64,000 nt of DNA, from NCBI RefSeq assembly GCF_003259175.1, contig NZ_QGOK01000020.1, forward strand, positions 38,755 to 102,754, given 5' to 3'. Below, piece by piece: positions 26,818 through 35,334 of the stretch. Position 1 is the first letter of the stretch; each line of letters starts with the position of its first letter. Made by a program: the position numbers and the translations under genes. The notes under the pieces were generated by a model, which did not search any database, was not told the DNA's origin, and saw nothing but the letters and a program-made list of their open reading frames with translations. The stretch is from Marinomonas shanghaiensis. GTDB lineage: Bacteria; Pseudomonadota; Gammaproteobacteria; Pseudomonadales; Marinomonadaceae.

Positions 26818-27048
26818 GTCACACTTTGTTGTTTTGATTACGTAAATTTAACCTTTAGAGCAAAAAGCTAAGTGGAACATGGTGTTGCTATCGATGGCAT
26901 TCTTATTATTTTTCAAACAGAGAGAATAACGCGAGAACCAAGCCATGCCTTTACAGCGTAAAAGCACTTGTTTACACCTTAACTATTTAAATAAATACTC
27001 AATATCCCGTTCAGCCTGCTTATTATTGAGTGTCATTGGAGTGTTTTA
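26818..27048. other. Upstream region of chemoreceptor gene
   Basis: This gene-free region precedes the chemoreceptor gene. No strong Shine-Dalgarno is visible before the ATG at 27049 (only GGAG about nine bases upstream). No operator was recognised. Confidence 0.4.
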
Positions 27049-28362
27049 ATGTTTAATCGCCATCTCAAAAAAGAACACGAAGCACAGCTTAAGGAATTAG
27101 CGGTTCTTCGCCAACTCGCGGATCAGATGGATCGAGGTATGCTTTGCATTACCCTGGATGCCGACTTTCGTATCTCCGCTGTTAACAAAAGCTTTGCGGA
27201 TGCGCTCGATTTTAAACAAGAGCAACTGGTAGGAAAGTTACTGTCAGAGATTGTGCCGTCTTATGTTTCTAAACTGCCTTGTTTTCGGAACTTCAATGAA
27301 GCCATGGCTAAGTTCGAGCCGGTCAGTGACGACTACCGCTACTTCCGTGCAGACGGCTCCCTAGCTTGGATAAATGTCCAATGGATTCCAGTACGAGGAG
27401 AAGACCGCACACTCTCCTTCGTAAAGGGCTATGGCCGCGACGTCACAGAAGAAATAGTAAGCGCGAAAGAAAGCGAATCTTTCATTAACGCGCTGATCCG
27501 CTCCACCGCGGTTATACAATTCAATCTTGATGGCACTGTGATCACAGCCAACAAACAGTTTCAGCAAGCCATGGGATACCGTTTAGATCAACTCGTCGGT
27601 CAACATCATCGAACGTTTTGCACCACAGAAGAAAGTGCCTCCCCTGAATACGCAGACTTCTGGAAAAAGCTCAACAACGGCGCTTATGTGGCAGACCGTT
27701 TCAAACGGATAGACAGCAAGGGCGACGAAGTGTGGCTAGAAGCCACCTATAACCCCGTCTATGATGCCGAAGGCAACCTCAGCAAAGTAGTGAAGTTTGC
27801 CAGTGTTATCACTGACCAAGTAGCACGCGAGACCCAGGTAAGAGAAGGCGCAAGCGTGGCCTACGACGTTTCACAACAAACGGACATAAGTGCCAAAAAA
27901 GGCGCAACGGTCGTACAGCAGACAGTCGAAACCATGCAGCAGATAGCCGCGCAAATGCAGACAGCGACCGAAAGTATTGAAGCACTGGGTAAACAGTCAC
28001 TACAAATCAACGCCATAGTGCAAACCATAGGAGGCATTGCAGAGCAGACAAACTTGCTGGCCCTAAACGCCGCCATTGAGGCGGCCAGAGCAGGTGAACA
28101 AGGTCGAGGATTCGCCGTGGTAGCCGATGAAGTGCGAAAACTAGCGGCCCGCACCAGTTCAGCCACTGAAGAAATAGTGGGCGTGGTAAAGAAAAACCAA
28201 GGACTCTCAGATGACGTCATGCGTCAAATGCTCAACTCCCAAGAAAAAGCAGAACAAGGCCTAGAACTGGCGAATCAATCAGGCACCGTGATTGTAGAAA
28301 TCCAAGAAGGAGCCAAACAAGTAGTGCAAGCTGTAGGTCGCTTTGCCAAAGAATTGCAATAG
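27049..28362 (+). CDS. Soluble methyl-accepting chemotaxis protein with two PAS domains (BdlA-like)
   Basis: The 437-residue protein has no transmembrane segment. PAS1 is at ~20-130 ([25 protein letters not shown]) and PAS2 at ~140-258 ([24 protein letters not shown], then [19 protein letters not shown]). The signalling domain (~270-430) carries the conserved tip [20 protein letters not shown] and [20 protein letters not shown]. The layout is that of cytoplasmic PAS-PAS-MCP receptors such as BdlA, the biofilm dispersion protein. A haem- or flavin-bound redox sensor feeding a chemosensory array is likely. A link to the window's LapA-like adhesin is speculative. Confidence 0.88.
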   Translation: MFNRHLKKEHEAQLKELAVLRQLADQMDRGMLCITLDADFRISAVNKSFADALDFKQEQLVGKLLSEIVPSYVSKLPCFRNFNEAMAKFEPVSDDYRYFRADGSLAWINVQWIPVRGEDRTLSFVKGYGRDVTEEIVSAKESESFINALIRSTAVIQFNLDGTVITANKQFQQAMGYRLDQLVGQHHRTFCTTEESASPEYADFWKKLNNGAYVADRFKRIDSKGDEVWLEATYNPVYDAEGNLSKVVKFASVITDQVARETQVREGASVAYDVSQQTDISAKKGATVVQQTVETMQQIAAQMQTATESIEALGKQSLQINAIVQTIGGIAEQTNLLALNAAIEAARAGEQGRGFAVVADEVRKLAARTSSATEEIVGVVKKNQGLSDDVMRQMLNSQEKAEQGLELANQSGTVIVEIQEGAKQVVQAVGRFAKELQ

Positions 28363-28388
28363 AAGACACTGAAAATTAAGCGATGTTA

Positions 28389-28423
28389 GAATCAGATGAA
28401 AAAGCACTACTTTCATCTGATTC
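28389..28423. repeat. Perfect 13-bp hairpin downstream of chemoreceptor
   Basis: GAATCAGATGAAA pairs with TTTCATCTGATTC across a nine-base loop, 27 bases after the receptor stop. No T-run follows, so it may be a weak terminator, an mRNA 3'-end stabiliser or a protein-binding dyad. Confidence 0.55.
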
Positions 28424-28575
28424 CAATGATAAGGCCTGAGTGTAAGTCTTTTTTCTAGCCCTTGATGTGGATGCTAGATGGAGTCAGAGTGAATGTTGTA
28501 TCTGACCCTAATATCTACCTTGAAGACATTAGGCTTAGACACACGCCACCTGTCTTTTATGTATTAAGGTAAAAA

Positions 28576-29532
28576 ATGAATATTGTCTTTCTTGGAACCT
28601 CGTCAGGCGTTCCCACTAAAACCCGCAATGTCACTGGCATCGCCGTGCGTGAAGAAAGAGGCAGCGGCTGGTATCTTATCGATTGTGGCGAAGGCACCCA
28701 GCATCAAATCCTTCATACCAATTTGTCGATCAACGCCTTACGAGCCATCTTTATCACCCACATTCATGGTGATCATTGTTATGGTTTGCCAGGTCTACTC
28801 GCAAGTGCCGCCATGAATGGGCGCAAGGAGCCATTGCAAATTATGGCACCAAGTGGTGTGAAAGAATGGATCGACGCCACCCAGCAACATACACAATTAT
28901 ATCTGCCCTTTGACATTGAGTTCATCTCGACCGATGACCTGCCGTCTGTCGAGTTCAGAAAGGTGCGTGTGGAAACCGCGGTCCTATCTCACAGAGTCCC
29001 CTCTTATGCCTACTGTTTTACCGAGAAAGACATCAACCCGCGTTTGGATATAGACAAGCTGAAGCGAGATAACATCCCCAAAGGTCCGCTCTGGGGACAG
29101 TTACAAAAAAGAGAAAATGTCGAACTCAACGGCAAGCAAATCCAGTGTGAAGACTATTTGCTATGCGATAAAAACCCGCAAAAAATCATTATTGCAGGCG
29201 ACAACGACCAACCTGAACGCTTGTCTCAACTAAGTCATGGCGCCAGTGTGCTGGTTCATGAAGCCACCTATACCAAAGACATCGTTACAAAAACGGGTAA
29301 CAGCTACGGCCACAGTGATGCCGAACGGGTAGCCACCTTTGCCGAGCAAGCCAAGATCCCAAACTTAGTGCTAACGCATTTTAGCCCTCGCTACCAAGCT
29401 AACCCGAACGTATCCCCTTCCATCGCAGACATTTATCATGAAGCAAAAGCACATTATTCAGGCAATCTGTTTCTCGCTAACGACCTTGACGAATATCAGC
29501 TAAACAAAAGCCATGAATTGACAAAACGGTAA
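28576..29532 (+). CDS. rnz: Ribonuclease Z (tRNase Z)
   Basis: The 318-residue metallo-beta-lactamase-fold nuclease carries the zinc motif H62-x-H64-x-D66-H67 in FITHIHGDHCYGLPG. Later ligands are in ILSHRVPSYAYC, IAGDN and NLVLTHFSPRY. The N-terminal FLGTSSGVPTKTRN is typical of the family. It removes 3' trailers from tRNA precursors in the cytoplasm. The start follows AAGGT. Confidence 0.93.
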   Translation: MNIVFLGTSSGVPTKTRNVTGIAVREERGSGWYLIDCGEGTQHQILHTNLSINALRAIFITHIHGDHCYGLPGLLASAAMNGRKEPLQIMAPSGVKEWIDATQQHTQLYLPFDIEFISTDDLPSVEFRKVRVETAVLSHRVPSYAYCFTEKDINPRLDIDKLKRDNIPKGPLWGQLQKRENVELNGKQIQCEDYLLCDKNPQKIIIAGDNDQPERLSQLSHGASVLVHEATYTKDIVTKTGNSYGHSDAERVATFAEQAKIPNLVLTHFSPRYQANPNVSPSIADIYHEAKAHYSGNLFLANDLDEYQLNKSHELTKR

Positions 29533-29622
29533 CACACTCATCAACGTCATAAAGGGGTTGGAATTTCTCATCCAGTCCCCAACTCCTAAACTATTCATTC
29601 ATGACTACAAGGGAGTACCACT

Positions 29623-30147
29623 ATGAGTCGTCATTTTGATCAAGCCGAAGGCCTGTGTGAAGAAAAAGACCCCGCAACAAATGGCTTTGTGTTCAACCAA
29701 ACCATGTTACGCATTGCCGATCCTGTGCGCACGCTCGATTTTTATACCCGAGTGATGGGGATGACGCTATTAAAAAAACTCGATTTTCCAGACATGAAAT
29801 TCAGTTTGTACTTTCTGACTCACGGTGAAGATTTTTCTGATATCAGTAACAATGAGTCAGAGCGAACAGCGCAAACCTTTGGCCGCCCAGCCATGTTAGA
29901 ACTGACCCATAACTGGGGCGATACCCCAGACAATACGCAATACCACAATGGTAACAGCGACCCTCGTGGTTTTGGTCACATTGGTTTTCATGTCCCCGAT
30001 CTAGAAGGCGCATGCCAGCGTTTTGAAGCTTTAGGTGTGCCATTCCAGAAAAAACTAAGCGATGGCAAAATGAATAACATTGCCTTCATTAAAGACCCCG
30101 ACGGCTATTGGATTGAAATATTCGATGCCAGCCGTATGGCAAATTAA
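29623..30147 (+). CDS. gloA: Lactoylglutathione lyase (glyoxalase I)
   Basis: The 174-residue VOC-fold enzyme converts the methylglyoxal-glutathione hemithioacetal to S-lactoylglutathione. It shows [57 protein letters not shown] and [11 protein letters not shown]. Metal ligands fall at Q (FNQT), E (LELTHN), H (GHIGFH) and E (WIEIF). The length, with an extra segment between domains, matches the eukaryote-like/zinc-type form. GGGAG precedes the ATG. Confidence 0.93.
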   Translation: MSRHFDQAEGLCEEKDPATNGFVFNQTMLRIADPVRTLDFYTRVMGMTLLKKLDFPDMKFSLYFLTHGEDFSDISNNESERTAQTFGRPAMLELTHNWGDTPDNTQYHNGNSDPRGFGHIGFHVPDLEGACQRFEALGVPFQKKLSDGKMNNIAFIKDPDGYWIEIFDASRMAN

Positions 30148-30160
30148 GCGACACAAAGCA

Positions 30161-30197
30161 AAAGGCCCCTTTGTGTGAACTGACAAAGGGGCCTTTT
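30161..30197 (+). terminator. Intrinsic terminator of gloA
   Basis: Long arms AAAGGCCCCTTTGT / ACAAAGGGGCCTTT with an eight-to-nine-base loop end in a T-run, 13 bases past the stop. Confidence 0.9.
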
Positions 30198-30265
30198 TCT
30201 GCTGTTCAATTTCGCCAAGGCGGTACTAAGAAACCACGCAAAAACCACGTACTGACAAAGTGTTA

Positions 30266-30418
30266 CTAGCCTTTTTTCACGCTGCCTTTATTTGATCTTT
30301 CGTTTCTTTTCTGTTTCTTGCGGTTATTTTTCTCAGTGACGATCTTGATGGCTTCATCCTTGGTTAGGTGAGGATGCTTAGCGATCAACTCTTCCACTTT
30401 GGTATCAAATACGGTCAT
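30266..30418 (-). CDS. Small basic hypothetical protein
   Basis: This is a 50-codon ORF starting MTVFDTKVEELIAKHPHLTK and ending in a Lys/Arg-rich tail (NNRKKQKRNERSNKGSVKKG). The first half reads as an amphipathic helix with an HPHLTKDEAIKIV turn, and the basic tail suggests RNA or DNA binding. Codon use looks like real coding sequence. I do not recognise the family. Confidence 0.55.
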   Translation of the reverse strand: MTVFDTKVEELIAKHPHLTKDEAIKIVTEKNNRKKQKRNERSNKGSVKKG

Positions 30419-30538
30419 TTATAAATCTCATGTAGTGAAGTACGAACTGAGTCGGTATTTTAACTCAGCAAGGGCATAGAAGATAGAATTTCGCGTCAAA
30501 TGAAAAATCACCCTCTGTTCTATTATCTTCATTACCTA

Positions 30539-30769
30539 TTAAAAACCGTAGTCACGCTCTACCTTCGATATGCGAGTTTTGAAAGATGAATACCATTTCT
30601 CATGCCCTAATCGTTGAGCTTCTTCATGCTCCGCATTCGTCTTCCAACGCTTTATAGATTCAAGATCAGACCAATATGAGACGGTAATACCAACGTCCTC
30701 GCGTGCAGACTCTACACCCAAAAAGCCCGGCTGCTTTGAAGCGAGCTCGAAGCTTACTAAGACACCCAC
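30539..30769 (-). pseudogene. Antibiotic-biosynthesis monooxygenase (ABM) domain protein, 5' truncated
   Basis: The 76-codon frame contains the C-terminal three quarters of a ~100-residue ABM-domain protein (FELASKQPGFLGVESAREDV, GITVSYWSDLESIKRWK, EHEEAQRLGHEKWYSSFKTR, ISKVERDYGF). Similarity begins abruptly at FELASKQPGF. The usual first 25-30 residues are missing, and upstream sequence (30760-30900) shows no remnant in any frame. The only starts are a GTG and a TTG without good spacing. The cut lies on the side facing the RAYT-like gene and integron, so it probably marks the left edge of the accessory insertion. Confidence 0.7.
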
Positions 30770-30894
30770 GTTAAATAATCATACAAAACCATCTTCTTCA
30801 CAGAAAGAATTTATATGAAAATTCATCTTTTATCGATTCGTTAATAGCTAATTAATTGGTAAACAGGCTGGTTATTAGATTTTTAGGCGAGTGA

Positions 30895-30919
30895 ATTTAC
30901 TAATACATGATTAGTAAAT
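30895..30919. repeat. Hairpin downstream of RAYT-like gene
   Basis: Nine-base perfect arms ATTTACTAA / TTAGTAAAT around TACATGA lie 26 bases past the RAYT-like stop. No T-run follows on the minus strand. It may be a terminator or a subterminal hairpin of a Y1-type element. Confidence 0.5.
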
Positions 30920-30944
30920 AAAGACGATGAATGGTGGAATGAAG

Positions 30945-31916
30945 CTAGGCGAGTAGTCGGTTATGACTGGATCTTGGTTTTCTATTTAGTTTGTTTGAAT
31001 CACAGTAATGAGCAATAGATTGTTCAGCACCAACCACGGCACCGGTTCTTGCGCCAAATTCTGTCGCGATACAGAGCCAGTTTTCTGAGGATATATTGAG
31101 TCGTTGAAGAATCGGTAACAGTGAAGCATCTATTGCGCCACGTTTATCTTCTCGGATGATCCGCCCAGTCATATCAACCAATTCAAGGTAATCTGATAAT
31201 TCAAAAGGTAGACCATCTGGCATATTTTCTCTAGGGTTACCAACAAATGGATAAAGCAATTTTGGTTGCTTTTGATGCCTTGCAGCGGCGACGCGTTTTT
31301 TAACACTGGTGAACCCAGAGGTTTCGGGTGTTTGGCTTATTTTTGCTCTCAGTGGGTTAAGATCAACGTAGGCCATACAAGCCGCTAGCGCAGAATCATC
31401 AAGCAACGCTTGAGATTTGAAGCGCCCTTCCCAGAACCTTCCTGTGCAATTGTCTTCAAAATTCGCTTGGCGAGCAATAGGCTCATTCAGTTCTCTCATG
31501 AACCAACTAATATCCGTAAGCCGATTTCTAAAGGTTTCGGCCGAGGATTCCACCAACGTCATAGCATAATCAGGCAATGACTCACCTCGCACGAACTGCT
31601 GAGTAAAAAAGGTGCCTTTATGTAACTTATGCCATCTTTGCAAAACCTCTAATGTAGACCACTTCGCGGCTTTTTCTGCATTGATATGCAACACAACATG
31701 CAGATGATTACTCATTACCGCATACGCACAAACATCGATAGCAAAGACACTGGCTAAAAATAACAAACGCTTTTCAACCCAGCCACGGCGGTGCTCAAAG
31801 CTTTCACCAGAGACAGGATCTTCGCCACACAAAAACGCCCTACGAACACAGCGTGAAACACAGTGATAGTAAGGCGTATCTTGTAAACTAATTTGCTGAC
31901 TTCTTGCCCTTGGCAT
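30945..31916 (-). CDS. Y1/RAYT-like transposase-family protein, SOS-box promoter
   Basis: The 323-residue protein of the IS200/RAYT Y1 type carries the HUH motif H71-L-H73 (AYAVMSNHLHVVLH). It also has GRFWEGRFKSQALLDDSALA and AYVDLNPLRAKI blocks at 159-193. By hand alignment the helix before GRFWEGR (MRELNEPIARQAN, 140-152) has Ile147 where RAYT proteins carry the nucleophilic Tyr, so activity may be lost or altered. A ~110-residue C-terminal extension (FELSDYLELVDMTGRIIRED, QSIAHYCDS) is longer than in minimal RAYTs. The ATG has AGAGG seven bases upstream. The promoter overlaps a LexA-like box at 31946-31961. Confidence 0.8.
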   Translation of the reverse strand: MPRARSQQISLQDTPYYHCVSRCVRRAFLCGEDPVSGESFEHRRGWVEKRLLFLASVFAIDVCAYAVMSNHLHVVLHINAEKAAKWSTLEVLQRWHKLHKGTFFTQQFVRGESLPDYAMTLVESSAETFRNRLTDISWFMRELNEPIARQANFEDNCTGRFWEGRFKSQALLDDSALAACMAYVDLNPLRAKISQTPETSGFTSVKKRVAAARHQKQPKLLYPFVGNPRENMPDGLPFELSDYLELVDMTGRIIREDKRGAIDASLLPILQRLNISSENWLCIATEFGARTGAVVGAEQSIAHYCDSNKLNRKPRSSHNRLLA

Positions 31917-31945
31917 GACGAAACCTCTCTTCCATAAGAAATATA

Positions 31946-31980
31946 CTGGTTAAATATACAGCATAGAAAGAAATCGTCAA
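31946..31980 (-). promoter_or_regulatory. RAYT-like gene promoter with LexA box
   Basis: On the minus strand TTGACG (31975-31980), a 16-base spacer and TATATT (31953-31958) form a near-consensus promoter. CTGTATATTTAACCAG (31946-31961) has the CTG-N10-CAG form of a gammaproteobacterial LexA operator and covers the -10. The arrangement mirrors the intI promoter at 39212-39247. Confidence 0.7.
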
Positions 31981-32082
31981 GTTTGTGTGGGTGTCTTGTT
32001 AGTCTCAATATATCTTGTTAGTCTCAATATACAGCATAGAAGGAAATCGTCAAGTTAGTGTGGGTGTCTTGTTAGTCGCAAA
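31953..32082. repeat. Tandem 73-bp direct repeat carrying a duplicated promoter
   Basis: The segment from the TATATT box through TTGACG and on to GTTAGTC is present twice with an offset of exactly 73 bp: copy 1 about 31953-32009, copy 2 about 32026-32082, a few mismatches. A 19-bp sub-repeat ending TCTTGTTAGTCTCAATAT is also doubled at the junction (31993-32030). Copy 2 keeps the -35/-10 (32048-32053, 32026-32031), but its LexA half-site is degenerate (CTG-N10-CTA). Confidence 0.8.
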
Positions 32083-32241
32083 CAGCAAACCGAATACTCC
32101 GGTTAAGCTCAACTGCTGACTCGTACTGCTGCCTGCAATATAAAAGAAACATACTAAGAAGAAGAAAAACGAAACTGCAAAAAACTTGGTTTTGTCAGAA
32201 TGCTTTAGTGCAAGTTCATGCAATATTTCAGGTGATACCAC
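32050..32241 (-). CDS. Small membrane protein, integron cassette 5 (3' end replaced)
   Basis: This 63-codon ORF starts at a GTG at 32241, preceded by GAGG, right after the attC recombination point at 32262, as expected for a cassette gene. The protein has two hydrophobic segments (FFAVSFFFFLVCFFYIAG and LTGVFGLLFA). The last ten codons (ATNKTPTLT) are read from the 73-bp repeat, and the stop falls inside the duplicated TTGACG box. The native 3' end and attC are therefore missing. I do not recognise the family. Confidence 0.5.
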   Translation of the reverse strand: MVSPEILHELALKHSDKTKFFAVSFFFFLVCFFYIAGSSTSQQLSLTGVFGLLFATNKTPTLT

Positions 32242-32256
32242 TTACTACCTCGTGCA

Positions 32257-32328
32257 ATTTAACGCTCCACTCACCGGAATTTTTGGAGCGAAGCGAGTAA
32301 AATTTCCGAGTGCAGGTGCTTGTTATAT
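32257..32328 (-). other. attC site A (3' end of cassette 4)
   Basis: This 72-bp imperfect palindrome has a core ATTTAAC at 32257-32263 (GTTAAAT on the cassette strand, matching GTTRRRY exactly) and GTTATAT at 32322-32328. Internal arms CACTCACCGGAATTTT / AAAATTTCCGAGTG surround an asymmetric centre. It closes the PHP-SMC ATPase cassette. Confidence 0.85.
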
Positions 32329-32331
32329 GCG

Positions 32332-35214
32332 TCACGCAATCTGGTACTTATCTTTTCTTAAGGAAAACGCCGGTATAGTACCTTCTAGAACTTCTACTAT
32401 CTGCTCATTAATCTTTGGCTTCTCTATACCACCTGATATAAAACAGAATTCGTTGCCATTTTCCTTATCTATACTAACTTTTATAACCTGCTCAGAATCA
32501 GCGACTACGGCCAAATTAGGGTTGTGAGTTACCATAATTATCTGGCGATGTTTTTTAGCTTCTTTTATATAAGGAACAAGGACCTTAGCAACGCTATTAT
32601 TATCTAAATTATCTTCTGGTTGATCGATAACCAGAGGAATATCCTCTTTATCAAGCACTAGATAAAAAACAAGTAAAAGAGCACCTTTTTCTCCCGGAGA
32701 TAGCTGCTCCAAACTCTTACCCTTTTGACGCAAGTCATAATAAGGTTCAATAAAGCTCAACCCATAAACATAACTATATAGCTCACCTCTATCCTTAGTG
32801 ACCTCCCCGATAAACGTTTTTTCATTCTTAGAACTTGCACGCTTATCAAACTCCAAATATTCAATGAGTCGACGTAGAAAGGTTTCCACGGACGCCTCGT
32901 CATTCCAGTTAGTTGCTGAAATTAACTCTTCCTGAAGCAATGTTAATCCATCTTCGCTACCATAAAAAGAACCTACTCTATTTTGCTTTATATTTCGCAG
33001 GATCGTATTTTTAAATTCATTTGAACAATAGAAAGAGCTAGCTATGCTTAATCCTGAAACATCAGATCGTGATAATTTTTTTGATATTTCCTCTTTTATC
33101 TCTTCATAAAACTCTTGAATTTCCTTCTTTTTCGAAAATATCGAGATAGATTTCTTGATTCTTAAATCTCTTTTTTCGCTAATATCTGATTCAAGTGTTT
33201 TGTCTAGATAATCTAACTTTTCTCGCATATACATCAAGCTGTCAGCAGTTTCAGAATCGCCCATAATTTCATTTTTTCTTATCTCCCACTCTGCCAGAGC
33301 ACTTAAATAGTCCTGAAATGCCTTTTGCTCGCCGGTAAATTCGGAATGAATAGCCTTTATCTTAGCTTTCAGAGATTCGAGTTTTGAGGCTGGCGAAAGT
33401 GACTCATATTCCTTTTGTTCCCAATCATCTTCCACCTTGATAAGATCAGCGTCTTTCGCGTTCATTTCCTTCAACAAGAGAACTCTAGAACTAATTACAT
33501 TCTCGTCAAAATCAATACGAATCGCTTTAGAAATATCGAATCCGCACTTATCAGAAAAATCGCTACTTTCAGATATTATTGAGGTTATCTCACTGAACTT
33601 GTTCTTCAAGTCGCGATTTAGCTTATCTGCCTCGACAATTAAATAGTTCCTATCCGATATTTCCTTAGTTATAGATTGAATCTGTTTTTCGATCGCTAAT
33701 TTCGAAGATTCTAATTCTCCGAGTACCTTTTTCTTCGTTTTGCTATCTTCTGACTCAGCATGCTTTGACGGATCCTCTACAGCTTTTGGCTTCGAAGACT
33801 CATGGGCAGTAAGCTCATCTTCCTTAACTTTAATTTTACTAAGAAGATTTTTTCTAAAACTTGGATCAATTTGATTCTCAAGCTTTATAATTTCATCATT
33901 AAGCTCGAGTATCTGTTCATGGATATGATGAATCTCTTTATCAGCAGATTTCTTCTTTAAGTCAATGAGCTCTTCAAACGTAGTCTGTCCCATTTTTTTC
34001 TCCGTAGGGACATATTGAAATACGACCTTCTCAATCTCTGAGCGAAAAGCATCCACTTTATCAATTTCATTACAAACTTTCTCAAAGTAGCTTTGCGGTA
34101 AGTATCTAACGAGTCTTTCTTGGCTTTCATCTATCACATGCGTAAGCAATCGCTCTTCGGTCCTTTTCCCACTCTCAAACTCAACAAAAGCACTAAACCG
34201 ATCAGCAAGTCCTTTCTTTTTAAACTTTTGCTTATGGAGAAATATATAATCGTCAGAATGATCTGCGTCTGAGCATAAAGCTAGAATGTCAGACAGAGCA
34301 CTCTTGCCACTTCCTTTATGGCCGATCACAGTAACAAGTTCGCTGTTCATTGGTATGGAAATATCTTCAAACCAAATTGAACTGGCATCTTCTTTTCCTG
34401 TTCTCCGGATGTTGATGGACTTGATATACTTGGTAGGATTACTTCTAACCCGCTTTAGTATTTCCGGTTCATCACCAATATAGAACCGACTCTCTGGCTC
34501 ATTTAAGGCATATTTTAAGCCTTTGAAAGATGGATCACCCTTGATCCATAACTTCTGTTTTAATTGGTATTTTTTAATATTGTGATTATCAGAGCAAATA
34601 ATCATTGGTATTGTTTTGCCGATGTTTGGAAAAACAAACTTTCTGTACCCGTCTTGGTCATTTTCCTTGCCGAGCTCATATATATCAACAGCCTTAGCAA
34701 TTTCTGTTTTCTGGGCGGTTCCATGTGGTAGTGAATGTGTAATATTCTCTACAGTCCCACTCTTTTCACCGGCATGTATTGTAACAATTCCACCCAATTC
34801 CTTTACCAAATTTATTGTGTCTTTAAGATCACAATAAACTTGATTTTCTCTAAGGCCTTCCGAATCCACTTTATTGATATCTGTTTTGTGCTTAATTTGC
34901 CCCCAAATATGTTCTATATTTGAATCTTCAGGAAATATACCGATAAAGTGTACAGGGTCTTTACCTCTTGCATCTGAAAGAAACTCGATGCCAGGTAAAA
35001 CTGTAATTCCTTCCTTTCTACCCAACTCTTTCAGTTCTTTATATCTATTTATATCAATTACATGATGATCGGTAACAGCAAACGCCGCTATTGAATTTTT
35101 TTTCATTTCATTGACGATATCGACATTTGAAACTGTCTTATCTTTATAGTCATACGAGGATGGAGTGTGAAAATGTAAGTCCCACCTATTCCATTCCGAA
35201 CCTTTACTATTCAT
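32332..35214 (-). CDS. TrlF/Ppl-like PHP-SMC ATPase, cassette 4 (candidate anti-phage protein)
   Basis: The 960-residue protein starts at the ATG at 35214 (AAGGA five bases upstream; a GTG one codon earlier is too close). Residues 10-250 are a PHP phosphoesterase with H14/H16 (DLHFH), TDHH (48-51), E77, H147 (TIHAGE) and CSDNH (207-211). An SMC/RecF-like ATPase follows: Walker A GHKGSGKS (298-305), long coiled coils (~420-720), signature LEQLSPGEKGA, Walker B LVIDQPEDNLD and H-loop MVTHNPN near the C-terminus. This is the TrlF-family layout and resembles Ppl, reported as a single-gene phage defence protein. Likely nucleic-acid cleavage or nucleotide hydrolysis gated by the ATPase. It is unusually large for one cassette, AT-rich, and carries its own attC. 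Confidence 0.85.
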   Translation of the reverse strand: MNSKGSEWNRWDLHFHTPSSYDYKDKTVSNVDIVNEMKKNSIAAFAVTDHHVIDINRYKELKELGRKEGITVLPGIEFLSDARGKDPVHFIGIFPEDSNIEHIWGQIKHKTDINKVDSEGLRENQVYCDLKDTINLVKELGGIVTIHAGEKSGTVENITHSLPHGTAQKTEIAKAVDIYELGKENDQDGYRKFVFPNIGKTIPMIICSDNHNIKKYQLKQKLWIKGDPSFKGLKYALNEPESRFYIGDEPEILKRVRSNPTKYIKSINIRRTGKEDASSIWFEDISIPMNSELVTVIGHKGSGKSALSDILALCSDADHSDDYIFLHKQKFKKKGLADRFSAFVEFESGKRTEERLLTHVIDESQERLVRYLPQSYFEKVCNEIDKVDAFRSEIEKVVFQYVPTEKKMGQTTFEELIDLKKKSADKEIHHIHEQILELNDEIIKLENQIDPSFRKNLLSKIKVKEDELTAHESSKPKAVEDPSKHAESEDSKTKKKVLGELESSKLAIEKQIQSITKEISDRNYLIVEADKLNRDLKNKFSEITSIISESSDFSDKCGFDISKAIRIDFDENVISSRVLLLKEMNAKDADLIKVEDDWEQKEYESLSPASKLESLKAKIKAIHSEFTGEQKAFQDYLSALAEWEIRKNEIMGDSETADSLMYMREKLDYLDKTLESDISEKRDLRIKKSISIFSKKKEIQEFYEEIKEEISKKLSRSDVSGLSIASSFYCSNEFKNTILRNIKQNRVGSFYGSEDGLTLLQEELISATNWNDEASVETFLRRLIEYLEFDKRASSKNEKTFIGEVTKDRGELYSYVYGLSFIEPYYDLRQKGKSLEQLSPGEKGALLLVFYLVLDKEDIPLVIDQPEDNLDNNSVAKVLVPYIKEAKKHRQIIMVTHNPNLAVVADSEQVIKVSIDKENGNEFCFISGGIEKPKINEQIVEVLEGTIPAFSLRKDKYQIA

Positions 35215-35264
35215 CACATTCCTTACAAATCAAATTATTGAAATATTTAAGTACTCACTTAAGC

Positions 35265-35334
35265 ATATAACGCCCGCAACACCGGCGAACCGGCGCGCAG
35301 CATAGGTTTGTCCGAGTGCTTGCGATTGTTAGCT
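35265..35334 (-). other. attC site B (3' end of cassette 3)
   Basis: This 70-bp attC has the core ATATAAC at 35265-35271 and GTTAGCT at 35328-35334. The TAA stop of the cassette 3 gene (35329-35331) lies inside the outer core, a classical cassette feature. Inner arms CACCGGCGAACCGG... pair imperfectly, with unpaired central bases. Confidence 0.85.

Noticed and set aside
31985..32085. A possible CRISPR-like array from the short direct repeats
   Set aside because: There are only two copies of a 73-bp unit plus a 19-bp sub-repeat, no spacers and no cas genes. It is a tandem duplication.
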